Positions 49,050 through 59,763 of a stretch of DNA of 64,000 nt are shown here, in pieces. Position numbers and translations under genes: made by a program. The number at the start of each line of letters is the position of its first letter. Position 1 is the first letter of the stretch. The DNA comes from Limnephilus marmoratus (lineage: Eukaryota; Arthropoda; Insecta; Trichoptera; Limnephilidae). Below the pieces are notes generated by a model. That model did no database searches, was not told the origin of the DNA, and saw only the letters and a program-made list of their open reading frames with translations. The stretch is from assembly GCA_917880885.1 (NCBI GenBank), contig OU862917.1:30926104-30990103 (forward strand), in the 5' to 3' direction.

Positions 49050-49690
49050 AAGGAATAAAGTTGGAGGGATGGGTAGAAATCTGGGGGTCAATGTGTCCAG
49101 GAGTGACGGACGTATGATTCCATCTCTCCCATTGCGAAGCAAGGCGATGGGTCAAGAGAGTCCGGCTGAAGAGTTCAAAAGGTCTCCTTCAAACCGTCTC
49201 TTCCGATCCGGCCCGCCACACAGTAGATGGGCAAACGAACACGCGACCAAGACCTAGAAAAACCTGGACCCATGAACCCGGGTACTTCTGCTAAGTCACC
49301 AAACTTAGCGAACCCCTTTAGGAGGCTTATGGCAAGGGGGTTTTGGTTATCCAAAAAGTGGTTCCCGGGGCGACGGTATCTACCCTTACCCGCCTCCAAA
49401 ATAGACAAATTTGGGAGGCGGGAAGGGGTAATTACTTTCATCGATGGCTAACGAAAATATTCTTCTTTCGTACGGTGGGGGCCAGAGGGGGACATCTAGG
49501 TCTGCGAGCCAGTCTAGGGCCTCAGGCGTTGCCCTGTGGACCTCATCAATCCCGCCGGGGAATGAATGGAGCGGGCATTCGTTGACCACATGTTCGGTGG
49601 TCTGAACCGCACCGCTTTCACACATCGCCGATTCTTTAAGGCCCCATCTAAGCATCATGTGAGCACAACGGCTATGGAAACCACCTTATA
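49050..49690 (-). mobile_element. LINE 3' part with ORF2 end (family L-A)
   Basis: The only L-A copy here with coding sequence attached: ORF2 C-terminus (49690-49470) followed on the minus strand by the UTR blocks also seen at 10.6, 24.5, 54.1 and 63.9 kb. The terminal hairpin and tail are missing. This links the scattered L-A tails to a LINE. Confidence 0.75.
49470..49690 (-). pseudogene. LINE ORF2 C-terminal Cys/His segment
   Basis: Minus-strand reading HMMLRWGLKESAMCESG, then AVQTTEHVVNECPLHSFPGG and EALDWLADLDVPLW. The C-x-S-G...T-E-H-x4-CP arrangement is the Cys/His finger-like C-terminus of many insect non-LTR ORF2 proteins, in which the usual second Cys (CxCG) is here replaced by Ser. 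WLADLDVPL is the usual last block before the stop. Upstream sequence decays at about 49690. About 65 residues of an ORF2 remain. Confidence 0.8.
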
Positions 49691-50489
49691 GCACCGCAAA
49701 ATATTAATCATGAATTCTGAAAACATTATATATACCTACCAACACATATCCACATAGAATTTTTTTAATATGAATGTCATTTATACACAGCAATCGCTTA
49801 ATAAAAATACATTTTATTAATAACACTTGATTTTGATGAACAACCATTTGAAAAAAAATCTAATTACATGACGTAAAACGTAGGTAACTAAACTGTTTAC
49901 AAAAAACTTTTTACGACATTTAAAAAATAAGTTAAAAAAAATTAGGCAAGAAAAGTTTAAATAACAACATTTAGATCAGAAAGTTTAAGTAACAATTTTA
50001 AGACCAGAAAAGTTAAAATAATCATCTTAAGACAAGAAAAGTTAAAGAGACAACTTTTAGAAAAACGAATGCATGACATGGTGACGTCATCGCGGGGTGG
50101 TTTTACCCCTTCGGCGTGATGGATGGTGTCTCAGGGGATGAAAGTTGAGATAAAAGCGAGATGGTTATTTAACTTTTTACGTTTTAGCCTGTCACAAAAA
50201 TGTCGCGAGAAAGCCACGAGAATGTTACAATGAAATTCTGTGAATTTAAAGAAAACGTAAAAGCTTTGCCGCGGAATGTAGAGTGGAAAACTTACCTGGA
50301 AGAATATTTCGCACAATCTAAGTACGTACTTAACTACATAAGATAGTACTGACTATAAGATAGTACTAACTACTGACTCCTTACTTTCAAAAACATAAAA
50401 TAACGCTATGGATCCTTACAACTGCAATACAATTCAATCATAATACACTCAATCCACCCAAACTTTTTTTTAAAGTTTTCTTTATTCAT
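49691..50489. other. Intergenic DNA with about 30-bp degenerate tandem repeats
   Basis: 49948-50062 holds four units of about 30 bp beginning AGAAAAGTTnAA and ending TTTTAAGA-like. Elsewhere no feature is seen; a 61-codon minus frame at 50131-50316 is unassigned. Confidence 0.5.
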
Positions 50490-50745
50490 TGAAAATTTAT
50501 TTATTTTTTACAAAAGTTAGGGATTTTCAGCCATGCTAGGCACATGCCCGTGTTGTGGTGGTCGATTTTTTATACAGTAAATTAACATATGCAATATAAA
50601 GAATGTGTGAGAGTAGGTATTAAGAAAATATACACATAAAAATAAATAATATAATATTAAAGAATATTATAGAATACAAAACAGTATAAAAGAATTTAAT
50701 TTAAAAGAGTTACGAGTATAAAATCAAAGTGAGTATTACATGGTA
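50490..50745 (-). mobile_element. Isolated LINE 3' end (family L-B relative)
   Basis: GCCATGCTAGGCACATGCCC and TGTTGTGGTGGTC align with the 3' end near 45.5 kb. No coding sequence. Confidence 0.6.
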
Positions 50746-51119
50746 AGCACATGAGTAAGGATTTTTATGTTGAAAATCTACATCATCTACATTATTTAAC
50801 ACCAATTTTTGTACAATTAAATGTTAGGCTTTATTCTTCAAGTCCGGCGAATTACATTGTACAGCTGTGCAGTAAGTATGTAGTATACAGTATAGTTGTT
50901 CATGTTTCAGTCCGGCGAATACTAAATTATAATTATTGTTACCATGGTTTACTGCTGGGAAGTACATATGGGACTTCGTCGGATTCAATACACAGTGGTG
51001 CCAAACAGTTTTAAGTAAATAGTTTAAAAGTATTTAAACTTTCTATAAACTTTAAATACTTTCAAACTTTCAGATAATTATATTATAGTAATTACATATA
51101 GTTCTTTACAGACAAAAAT

Positions 51120-51332
51120 CTTTTATTGGTGGTTTATTTAATTTATTGGGGGGCTAGAATTCCAACAATCCATGCGATTGATAGCTGCAAGACGAGTTGT
51201 TATCTAGCCTCCTAAGTTAAGTAAATTCTAATGTAAAATCCAAGCTAATTTGTACAGCGCTCTTGAGGCGATTTTTCGCAAAAACAGCGCTATATAAGTT
51301 GTCCAAATTTATTATTATTATTATTATATAAT
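51120..51332 (+). mobile_element. LINE 3' end with ATT tail
   Basis: TTTGTACAGCGCTCTTGAGG, CGCAAAAACAGCGCTATATA and then AATTTATTATTATTATTATT. Palindromic GCGCT words plus (ATT)n tails are typical of CR1/L2-like LINE ends. The preceding 51125-51240 is probably its 3' UTR. Confidence 0.65.
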
Positions 51333-52433
51333 CTATTATCAATTGTATTTATAAAAAGTAACTAAAACTTGAATACACAATTTCGTCGTGGAGCTGGTGA
51401 AATAAAACCAAGAAACAAAGAACAAAAAAATAAAATAAAAAAAGGCTTGGAGTGGAAAGGGCTAAGAAATGATTTTCTTTTCTCCCGTTTTGATAAAAAA
51501 AGTTTTGAGCTTTACTATATTTTCACAATGAAAATAAAATAAAATGATGTTTTCCTCCAAATAAATAAAGTAATATGGTATATAATATTATACAGATAAC
51601 AGTAATAAAAGCAGTTTAGAGAAATGTTGACCTTCATAATAAAATTAGACATCTATCCCTGTTTTAGCAGAAAATGTTAAGGCGGTACACAATCCTAATA
51701 ATTTTTGTACGCTCAAAACTTACATTTTAATCATTTCCGGCGAATCCGTAACTAAAATAACTTTTTTATTGCCATGCCGCACAAGAAATGGGAATTATTT
51801 ATATACTAGATTAATAAAAACAGTACCTTATCATTAATATATTTCACGTACAACGATTTGAAAACTATATAACCCGTTTTTCAACTATAAAGTTAGCGGT
51901 AAGCACCAGATTTTATTTTTCTAGACGATGAATTAATAATTTCGGGAGGACAACATGTGTTTACATTTTTAATATTTGTAGCACGTTCTTCAGAATTAAT
52001 TAAAATCAACGCTGCAGAAAGGTCGAATCTCCAGGCCTGCTAGGGTGAATTCGACCGTACGTTCGTGCAATACGCCGTGCCGCGGCGTATATTTGTTTAC
52101 ACGCTTTCTTCACTTACGTCTTTAAGATTCCCACATTATTTATCTTCTTCCTCTTTTCTTTGATACGGCAAATTCGACAGTAGGTTCGTCCAGAGCACAG
52201 CACGTCGCGAGTCACAATTTGTATTCACGGTTTCTTTACTTACGTCGTTAAGATTCTGAATATATTTTAGGGTATATTGTCATCTTAAGTTAAGTTAAGT
52301 TAATTAAGTTAGTTTAGGTAATCAAGTTAATTCAAGTCAGCCTATGATGTTAGCCTATGATGTGAGGGATTCTTTAAAATAGTTCCTTCCCTTTTCATAT
52401 ATTTCACACAATCCCTACCCAAAGGGTGGTCCA
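51333..52433. other. Intergenic DNA with diverged 135-bp tandem duplication
   Basis: 52045-52134 and 52180-52254 share AATTCGACnGTAnGTTCGT, ACGC.TTTCTTnACTTACGTC and TTAAGATTC in order. 52286-52310 is a TTAAG microsatellite. No gene seen. Confidence 0.5.
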
Positions 52434-52689
52434 TTAATCACGTAATGTTTTTTAGCAACTTTTTAACCCCCTCCCCCCTGGTGATATGTGGTGAGGTTTT
52501 AGACTAATCCCCCCCCCCCTCCCTACCCAAAATCACGTATTTTTTTTAGTACAAAGCATTTTGAAATTTTCAGAATATTATCACGAAAAATAAATACACG
52601 TGATATCTCATTATACCCCCCCCCCCTCGTGATATTTCCTGATTTTTTCCGAATCCCCCCCCCCCCCCCTCGTAATTAATGGACGACCC
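52434..52689. mobile_element. 256-bp TIR element with C-rich interior
   Basis: Left end GGGTGGTCCATTAATCACG and right end, complemented, GGGTCGTCCATTAATTACG. The interior has several C runs of 8-15 followed by TCGTGATAT-type words, also symmetrically placed. No transposase; superfamily not assigned. A 61-codon frame starting next to it is chance. Confidence 0.7.
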
Positions 52690-53499
52690 GTAATTTAAAT
52701 ACTATCAAATAAATATAACTTAATTTGAATTGTAAAACCAAATTACTATTATTTTCAAACATATTATATATAATTCGAAACCTGCTAACTTCATCTGCCA
52801 TAACACAAGGACACAATAGCATGGCGGGTGAAATAATACTAAAAAATGTACCTTTTTTCACGAACTAAATATAAAAAATAATTATTTTACGCTCACAGAA
52901 TCAGCAAAAATAAAATTAAGAAAAATTATTAGAATAATTAATATTTGGTATATTTTTCCACGTCCATAAATAAAAAAAATATATTTTTTTATATTTTACA
53001 GTGGAATACACTCACCATTGACATTTGACATTTCAATAAAAAAAATACAAGTAATGATCGTTTAAGAATTACAAACTCCTAGTTTGATTTGTCGAAGGTT
53101 TAATCAACATTTCAATATTAATTTTTAATCATAAAAATTGAAAACACGGTAGAACGTAACTATAGCAACAAATAATACGAGAGATACCCTTTCAGCGATT
53201 AATTTCTATACGAGGAAATCGAGTGCTTTCCAGAAACTGTGATAATTTGAATACCTTGTACAGGTGATTACAGGTTGAATTACATTTGAAACAATGGATA
53301 GGCACTCGAAGATTTCCGTAAACTTGAGCAACATAATTCACAACATTTCACTTTTTTTTCACAACATGGGAGCATAGAAACCGCAACATTTGTAACTAGC
53401 AGGCACACCAGGAGCAGACGAGCGGTTCGGAACATGTGTAGGTGAGTGATATTCTACTTACAACATGTAACCTACCTTACATTATTAACAACATACACA
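52690..53499. other. AT-rich intergenic DNA, no gene seen
   Basis: No recognisable coding, RNA or repeat content. Confidence 0.3.
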
Positions 53500-53935
53500 A
53501 ACTACTAGTTCTGTGAACAGTAGACCTCAGCTCCCAAAAATAATGTTTTTTCTCTTATTTAATAAATCAAAACCAAAATTTCTTCTGAAATCATAAGATT
53601 TGTGAGTATTAATTAGTACTTACATCCCAAATTATAAACCATAAAATTATAAAAATGAACATTTTTGAGTGAAAACTTCTTCAGTACCGTTGTGATTTGA
53701 AACTCGATGAAACGAAAAAAAGACAAACACATACTCGTACATCTACAGCCTACAGATTTAGCTTGCGAGAGAACGAAATAATAAAATCGGTCTCCTCTTT
53801 GTGCGGTAGCTTCGTAGGCTTTCCACTCTGATTTTTTTTAAATTTCAAATTAAGAATTATATGATTTGTCAAAAAAAATGTCACCATCTCAATGACAATT
53901 CTTTTTTCAAACAACGCTAATCATTTTGATTATTC
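53500..53935. repeat. Repeat R1 interrupted by repeat M
   Basis: The left part (53508-53660) matches R1 at 26.58 and 30.71 kb (AGTTCTGTGAACAGTA, AAATTTCTTCTGAAATCATAAGATTTG); the right part (53840-53935) matches 30.88-30.95 kb (AAATGTCACnnTCTCAnTGACA). Repeat M occupies the interval that is only about 90 bp long in the 30.7-kb copy. Confidence 0.6.
53667..53832 (+). mobile_element. Repeat family M, copy 2
   Basis: GAGTGAAAACTTCTTCAGTACCG at the start, then ATTTGAAACTCGATG, GTCTCCTCTTTGTGCGGTAG and CTTCGTAGGC; same order as the other three copies. Confidence 0.7.
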
Positions 53936-54134
53936 CGAATTGACAGCTCCTAGTAGCAACCACAATCTTTCGAACTCTGGAAGGATAAAAAGGTAATATT
54001 CAAAAAGGCCAACCTCTTATTAAAAGCCAAAATGGTCTAGTTAAGGTCCCGCATCCGCACTCAAAAAGAAGAAGGTGGAGAGATATGTAATTACGAATTT
54101 TAGGGAAGCGCGCTAATATTTAAAGCGATTATAA

Positions 54135-54478
54135 TTTTTTTTTTTTTTACATGAGCTCCACACAGGAGGCCCTGAGGAAAATAATTTCCCTCAGGGCCTA
54201 TGTCATCTTTGAGGATGCTGTGTGGAGGGTTTTTTTTAAGGAAAGGAAGGAGAGGAGAGTTCTGGGAAGGAAAAGGGTTTAAGGGGTGGGTAGGAATCTG
54301 GGGTTCAGTTTGTCCTGGTCATCCACCTCCAAGACCTAGACAAACCTCACCCCATGCACCCGGGCACCCCTGCTAAATTACCAAACGTAGCGAACCACTT
54401 GGGGTGACCTATGGCAGAGGTGTTGGTTATCCAATAAAGGTTCCCGGGGCGGCGGTACCCATTCCCGCCTCCCAAATG
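54135..54478 (-). mobile_element. LINE 3' UTR with complete tail (family L-A)
   Basis: On the minus strand it ends with CCTCCACACAGCATCC, GATGACATAGGCCCTGAGG, the complementary CCTCAGGGCC, CTCCTGTGTGGAGC and an A tail (T run 54135-54148). It is the clearest L-A 3' end and includes the 12-bp-stem hairpin at 54169-54199. Lacks the central 80 bp present in the 49-kb copy. Confidence 0.8.
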
Positions 54479-55111
54479 GATGCGAAATTTGCGAAAATGT
54501 TTAATAAAACACTCGTTTAAAATAGAGCAAAAATCTCGTAGAAGGTATCTTAAGTATCATTTAAAGAAACATTGTGATTTATTTCACAAGTGTAAAATAA
54601 CTGAAACAAACGTGTTTATAATAATTTTCGGAGCATACTTTGCGATTTTTTTTCCATCGAGGGAATATTATATAATTTGTGTTTCGGCATGGAATGCGTC
54701 TAGATATTATTTTAAAAAATAACATATATTTTTTAAGAGCTTAAAAACTTCAAATGTTTAAGGGAGTTATGTAAGAACGTAGCGGCGGCGGCTTAAAACA
54801 GGACTTCGCCAAGCCCGGTGATAAGTGATAACATTAATTGAGTAACTACTTTTGACTGTCTGAAATCGATCCGGTTGGAAAGAAATAAAAGTGGAATTAA
54901 GTCTTAATAAATGGATTTATTGTACTTCAGTATTAATACGATTCATTTTACATTAAATTATGCTTAGAAAACTTTTTGTATAATTTGATAGTTCGCTATG
55001 AATATTCTGTTCTTATAACCTATGAAAAACTAAATAAAATATGTCAAAAATGGAAACCTAATTAATAACCGATTAAATAAATATAAAAAAAAGATTGTGC
55101 AATTTACGCAG
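54479..55111. other. AT-rich intergenic DNA, no gene seen
   Basis: The 80-codon frame at 54480 has no motif and starts at the LINE boundary. Confidence 0.3.
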
Positions 55112-55316
55112 TAGAAATGAAACCATCAGAAAACAGAAGTAGACACGAGTGAGGAGGCTACGATGCACCGCTCAAACAGGAGACCGATTATACTATCTCA
55201 TTCTCTCGCAGGCTAAATCCTATAGATGTATGTGTTTGTTTCTTTTAGTATAGCTATTTTTCGTTTCTTCGAGTTTCAAATCACAACGGTCGCGGTGTCT
55301 TAGAAGTTTCACTTCA
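55112..55316 (-). mobile_element. Repeat family M, copy 3
   Basis: GAGGCTACGATGCACCGC, GGAGACCGATTAT, CTATCTCATTCTCTCGC, GAGTTTCAAATCACAACGG and terminal AGAAGTTTCACTTC, in the same orientation as copy 1. Confidence 0.7.
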
Positions 55317-55403
55317 AAAATAAAACAAACTAAGTGATATTTTTAATATTTTACTTTCTGGTTTGCCGCACGCTTAACGAATAAATTTATTTATTTTAAA
55401 AAA

Positions 55404-55600
55404 ATGGGTAAAATTTGTGGGAAGTGGGGTTATAAAAAAGAAGTTCTAAGTTCGAACAAGTTTTTACAATCGCGGAGAGCACTGCACCGACGATCACTCG
55501 CATTAGAGGAGCGGGGCCGGGTCTGGTCTCCTGAGAGGGCGAAGGTGAGACGGTTAACCTCAGTACGGAAGACTAATTTATCGCAAACCCCGCTGCACTA
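55404..55600 (+). other. Exon-like open frame, unassigned
   Basis: A 65-codon frame in a GC-rich patch, rich in Arg/Leu (RRALHRRSLALEERGRVW). GGGCGAAG|GTGAGA near 55546 would be a good splice donor. No domain is recognised, no acceptor is convincing and nothing nearby supports a gene. Confidence 0.12.
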
Positions 55601-55987
55601 ACTTCGGTCTGAATCGTGCAAGGTGCAGGGGAATTCCGAGAGACCGTAGACGGAGTGTTCCGAGTATCGGGGTGCAACACTGCGCAGATAAACCAATAGA
55701 ATTTTGTTTTGGGCGTATCCATGTGGCAGAAGTAGGCTCAAGTTTTCCCTACTTCAGGTTAAATGGATGATGCGGAAAAAACATTTTCATTGGCCCATGT
55801 GGGGATTAAGAGTGAAAAGTCTCATGTCGACTGTGGAAGCCAGTTTCTTTTGGATCCGAATGTATTAAACTTCTTAAAATTACTATGAATATGCTTGTTT
55901 CGCATTCATTCAAGACTTAATAATTATCATATTTTGAAGAGTGTAACAGACTATATGGACAACCAAAAGTAGATACATAAAAATAAT

Positions 55988-56834
55988 ATGCCAGTAAGAC
56001 CAGTAGTGTCATATAATTTAGCTCCTGCCTATAAATTAGCAAAATTTGGAAATAAAATCATTAAAAATACTGTTAATTTTAAACCTAAATACGGAATAAT
56101 AAATTCCCTACAACTTATAGATCTTATTAAAGACATCTCAGTACCTAATAATGCTACCTTAGTTTCATTTGATGTTGTTAGTTTGTTCTCAAATAAACCA
56201 ACAAAAAATTAAAAATAATTATTAATAATTACATGGAAAAAATAAACATTAATTTGATCAAACGTAAAGAAATAACAAGACTACTGAATACATGTATAGA
56301 ACAAAAATTCTTTAGATTCAATAATAACTATTATATTCAATCTAGTGGCTTAGCCATGGAGAGCCCGATTTCACCGGTGCTAGCTGAATTCTTTATGGAT
56401 TATATCGAAGAATCCATCGAAAAATTAAAATCGTTTAAAAAAGTTGCCTTCTATCGGAGATACGTAGATGACATTCTGATTAACTGGACAGGAACACACA
56501 GGCAATTAGATATTTTCTAAAAGAAATTAATAAAATTAATAAATCGATCCAATTTACCATGAAAATGGGGGGAAATAAGATTAACTTTCTCGACATAGGT
56601 ATAGAAATCAACAAAAAATTTGAATTTTCAATTTATAGAAAACCTACATATGGTGATAACATCATACACAATACATCTAGACACCACATTTCACATAAAT
56701 TATCAGTATTCTATTCACTCATTCACAGACTTTTCCATGTGCTTTTGAATGATATAAATTATAATAATGAATTAAATATTATAAAAACCATAGCACAGAA
56801 TATAACACATAGGATACAAGAGCGAAACTATTGA
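55988..56834 (+). pseudogene. Penelope reverse transcriptase, frameshifted
   Basis: Three successive frames. 55988-56209: MPVRPVVSYNLAPAYKLAKF, the N-proximal Penelope RT block, and LVSFDVVSLFSNKPT, motif A with its catalytic Asp. 56233-56517: SSGLAMESPISPVLAEFFMD, motif B, and AFYRRYVDDIL, motif C with the YVDD catalytic pair. 56559-56831: NKINFLDIGIE and FSIYRKPTYGDNIIHNTSRH, the thumb-side region typical of Penelope. One Pro-Gln-Gly-type triplet is replaced by Glu-Ser-Pro in motif B. Stops and shifts between the three make it inactive. Its 5' end lacks the N-terminal third of a usual Penelope ORF. Confidence 0.9.
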
Positions 56835-57011
56835 TAGTATATTAAAGAAAAAGAATAAAAAACTTACATTAACAATCATTTCACAAGGCCTCGATAATAA
56901 AAATTAAAAAGATTTGACTAAACAATGGGTTAAAATCCCTTATATTGGCGAAATATCAACAAAATATCCAGATTAACTAATAATGATAAATGTAAAACAG
57001 CTTTTTATAAT

Positions 57012-57341
57012 GTGAATTCTCTAGGGAGAATTTTAATTAATAATAAAGATAAAAGAGAAAAACTTGAAAACTCAGGCGTTTACCAAGTGAATTGCGCCAA
57101 CTGCCCATCGTATTACGTAGGTCAAACTGGGAGGTCAGTCAAAACCCGAGTTAAAGAACACTTTACAAACTGGGTGAATGACAAAGGAGAATTGTCGAAT
57201 GTAGCATCACAATTATTAGAAAATAAACACTCGTTTGATAAAGACAGAGATATTAAAGTTCTCCATATTTGCAATAAAGGTCATAAACTGGATAGACTAG
57301 AATCTTTAGAAATTACCCGCTTAACTAAAAAAAATAGAATC
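57012..57341 (+). pseudogene. Penelope GIY-YIG endonuclease domain
   Basis: 110 residues in one frame. GVYQVNCANCPSYYVGQTGR has the GIY (here GVY) and YIG (YVG) signatures, with the CxxC spacer usual in Penelope enzymes; VKTRVKEHFTNW supplies the Arg and His region. The domain makes the DNA nick used for target-primed reverse transcription. Most expected residues are present, but the frame is separated from the RT by stops. Confidence 0.9.
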
Positions 57342-57342
57342 T

Positions 57343-57630
57343 AACTTTGTAATGAATAAGCAATTAGAATCATTTGCTAAGTCTCCGCTTTTGTATCCAT
57401 TGTAATTTTCATAAGTTTTTTTAAATTAAAATAGGTATTTAGTTTAGACCATTCCTACTCCAATGTAAACATGTAACCCTTCATAAAGTAACTTTGTAAA
57501 GATAAAGCAATTAGGTTCATGTGCTAAGTCCTCGCCTTTGTATCCAGTGTAATTTTCATAATAATTTCGATATTAAAATATGTAATTAGTTTAGACCATT
57601 CCAACTCCAATGTAAACATGAATCCCTTCA
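57343..57630. repeat. About 143-bp tandem duplication in Penelope 3' region
   Basis: Units at 57343-57487 and 57488-57630 share CTTTGTAA, AGCAATTAG, TTTGTATCCA, TGTAATTTTCATAA, TTTAGACCATTCC and ACTCCAATGTAAACATG in order. Confidence 0.8.
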
Positions 57631-57927
57631 AAAAGCAATTAAAAATACCATACTTCATAAGTATAATAACGATTTGACAATAAAATTAGGTCATTAGTAA
57701 CTCATATTATTAAGGTTTTTCCCTAATAATCATTGAAGTGAGCCCAAATAATTAGCAATGTAATTAGCTTACTGGAATTATTAAAATATTTAGAAATTCG
57801 ATAGTCTAAAATGACTTAGCAAAAAATATAATTATTGTAATTGATTAAAATCCTTGTAGACCATCCCTCTCCCCCTTCCCAATATGTTGTGTATGTAAAC
57901 CGTAGACTAGGAAATATTTGTATCAGT

Positions 57928-57966
57928 CTGAAGATGGCGTTGACGAGCTGAAACCGGTTACGGTCG
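57928..57966 (+). ncRNA. Hammerhead-like ribozyme core of Penelope element
   Basis: CTGAAGA, a GGCG/CG-GC-type stem with a bulge, then GAAACCGGTTACGGTC. The last part forms a full stem III (ACCG and CGGT around GTTA) ending in C at the cleavage position, better than the minimal ACCGGT of the other copies. Stem II is imperfect. Function inferred from known Penelope hammerheads. Confidence 0.55.
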
Positions 57967-58303
57967 AATAAAATTAAGTGGAATAAAGTTTTATATTCGT
58001 TTTATTATAATATATTAGAGTGTAACAGCACGTACCCGAAAGATTTTAACAGTGATTCCTGGGCATATTTGGAGTAAAAATGTAGATTTTGATGCTCAGA
58101 TTTTTTTTCAATTAAAAAACAGTAAAAATATTCTTCTATCACACGTCGCAACTGAGTAGTCGCGTACAGCATTGCGGCGGGTCACACACCATAAGTACTC
58201 CGGTCTCGTTCTAGCAGCACGGTAACTCACAAAACAGCGCGTATGAGATCCCTTCGCGACGTATAGTGGTGAGATCAGTAGCGACGTGCGATTGAAAAAT
58301 ATT

Positions 58304-58478
58304 GAAGTGAAAACTTCTTTAGCACCGTTGTGATTTGAAACTAAAAACAGACAAAAACATACGTCTATAGGATTTAGCCAGCGAGAGAATGAGATAGAAT
58401 AATCTGTCTCCTCTTTATGCGGGGCTTCGCAGCCTCCCCTACTGTAGCTGTCTACTTTAGTTTTCTGAAGGTTTCACT
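58304..58478 (+). mobile_element. Repeat family M, copy 4
   Basis: GAAGTGAAAACTTCTTTAGC at the start and GAAGGTTTCACTTTTACCG at the end give the inverted termini of the family. Lies within the interrupted DNA transposon. Confidence 0.7.
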
Positions 58479-58623
58479 TTTACCGCGTGTGAACTGCACA
58501 CATGTTCTACTTTTTTGTTTTTGTTTTTAATAAAAAAAAATATCATCGGACAGCATGCAAATGACATGTACATTTTTACTCCAAATATACTCAGCTATCC
58601 TTCGGGTACGTGTTGTTACACCC

Positions 58624-59389
58624 TGCATATCTGGCTAATTTCATAAAAGAACGTCAAATGAACAATGCTGCTTCTGGTAGGTGCACCGCTCCAACAAACG
58701 ATGTTTAAAACTCTAGAGTTAGAGTCATGTAACTTTCACCATTAGAAGCGAATTTTTTTCGCACTAAATATTCCATGGGAATGGTTTATCCTGAAGTGCA
58801 TTCTGATTTCCGCTCCTATGAACATTATGTAAATGTGGAATATTAATGGTGCGCAGTTCAAAGGTAACATTATGCTTAATACTATTTGTCTTTCGTCGTT
58901 TCCAATGTTTGGCAGTTCACTGCACTTACGCTCCGGAGAAAGCCACCATCGGTTGGTAGTGTCCGAGTATTGGGGTGTACGGTGAGTTCGGTGAGCGGTT
59001 CGAGGAATCGGCAGTCGGAACTCGGCAGTTACGTGAATTGAATTTATCGCGCTTTCGGACTTCGAAAATAAAGTGAATTGTTAAAAATTTAAACCCATTT
59101 ATTTTGTTGGCTAGAAGCAAACAAGGTGGTTTTAATTTATATTGCAGTTTGTTTGAGCTGTTTTTTCTTGAACACAAAAAGTTAATGATTCAACATTTAA
59201 CATTAACTAGTACCCACACAATTAGTTTCAACTTGACTGAGTAAAAGCACTTTTTTTAAAGAAAAATAAAATTTTAATATAATATTAGTGAAAATTGATA
59301 GTTAGAGAAAAATAAACAAAAAATCGCAAATATAAGTTGACGGCAACCACACAAGCAAATGACATATATGCTTCATATTTATTTTATTA
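58624..59389. other. Intergenic DNA, no gene seen
   Basis: Short GC-rich patch at 58920-59050; an 83-codon minus frame here is unassigned. Confidence 0.3.
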
Positions 59390-59763
59390 TTAGCTGGTCA
59401 TTTAATAAAGAAATTGTTTCTCCCTGAGTGTCCTTTCCCATTCGTCCCGTTCCCCTTCCGCCTCCCCTTTTTTTCTCCCGTTCCCACTCCGTCACCTCTA
59501 CCTTCCCTCCGCCCTTCCCCCTCCTCTTTCCCCATCTCTCCCTCCCTCCCGCTTTCCATGGCGATAGCCGCTTCCTCGCGTGTCAACGATAGCAATTTTT
59601 TTATACAAATTTCATAATGCCAGAGCTCACCGGAAGTTTAATAAAAACCTTGTCCTGACAATAACGAACACACAAAAAAAAGAATTATCCAATTTGGTGC
59701 AGTCGTTCGAAAGTTATGCGCTTAGTAACACTTTCAGCGATTCATTTTTATTTATATAAGAAG
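59390..59763 (-). mobile_element. Helitron-like element, short
   Basis: The minus strand starts near CTTCTTATATAAATAAAAATG and ends GACCAGCTAA followed by host T, fitting the CTRR end rule. The plus-strand phrase AATTGTTTCTCCCTGnGT and a C/T-rich block (59430-59560) are shared with the element at 62.16 kb. Pro/Ser-rich and Gly/Glu-rich frames here are low-complexity artefacts. Confidence 0.6.

Larger units (their letters stand above)
55950..58016 (+). mobile_element. Penelope-like element, 5'-truncated
   Basis: Flanked by the 12-bp target duplication AGAGTGTAACAG (55938-55949 and 58017-58028). Contains broken RT and GIY-YIG endonuclease frames in the usual order, a 3' region of about 600 bp with a tandem duplication of about 140 bp, and the hammerhead-like terminus at 57928-57966. 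Confidence 0.9.
55939..58623. mobile_element. DNA transposon with about 55-bp TIRs, interrupted by Penelope
   Basis: The left TIR reads GTGTAACAGCACGTACCCGAA and on to TATTTGGAGTAAAAATGTA (split: GTGTAACAG before and again after the Penelope insertion, 58020-58084). The right TIR is its near-complement at about 58565-58622 (ending TGTTGTTACACC). The remaining body is about 600 bp, non-coding, and includes repeat M copy 4. Superfamily not assigned. Confidence 0.7.

Noticed and set aside
59398..59617. Pro/Ser-rich and Gly/Glu-rich frames on both strands
   Set aside because: Same low-complexity cause in the shorter Helitron-like element.
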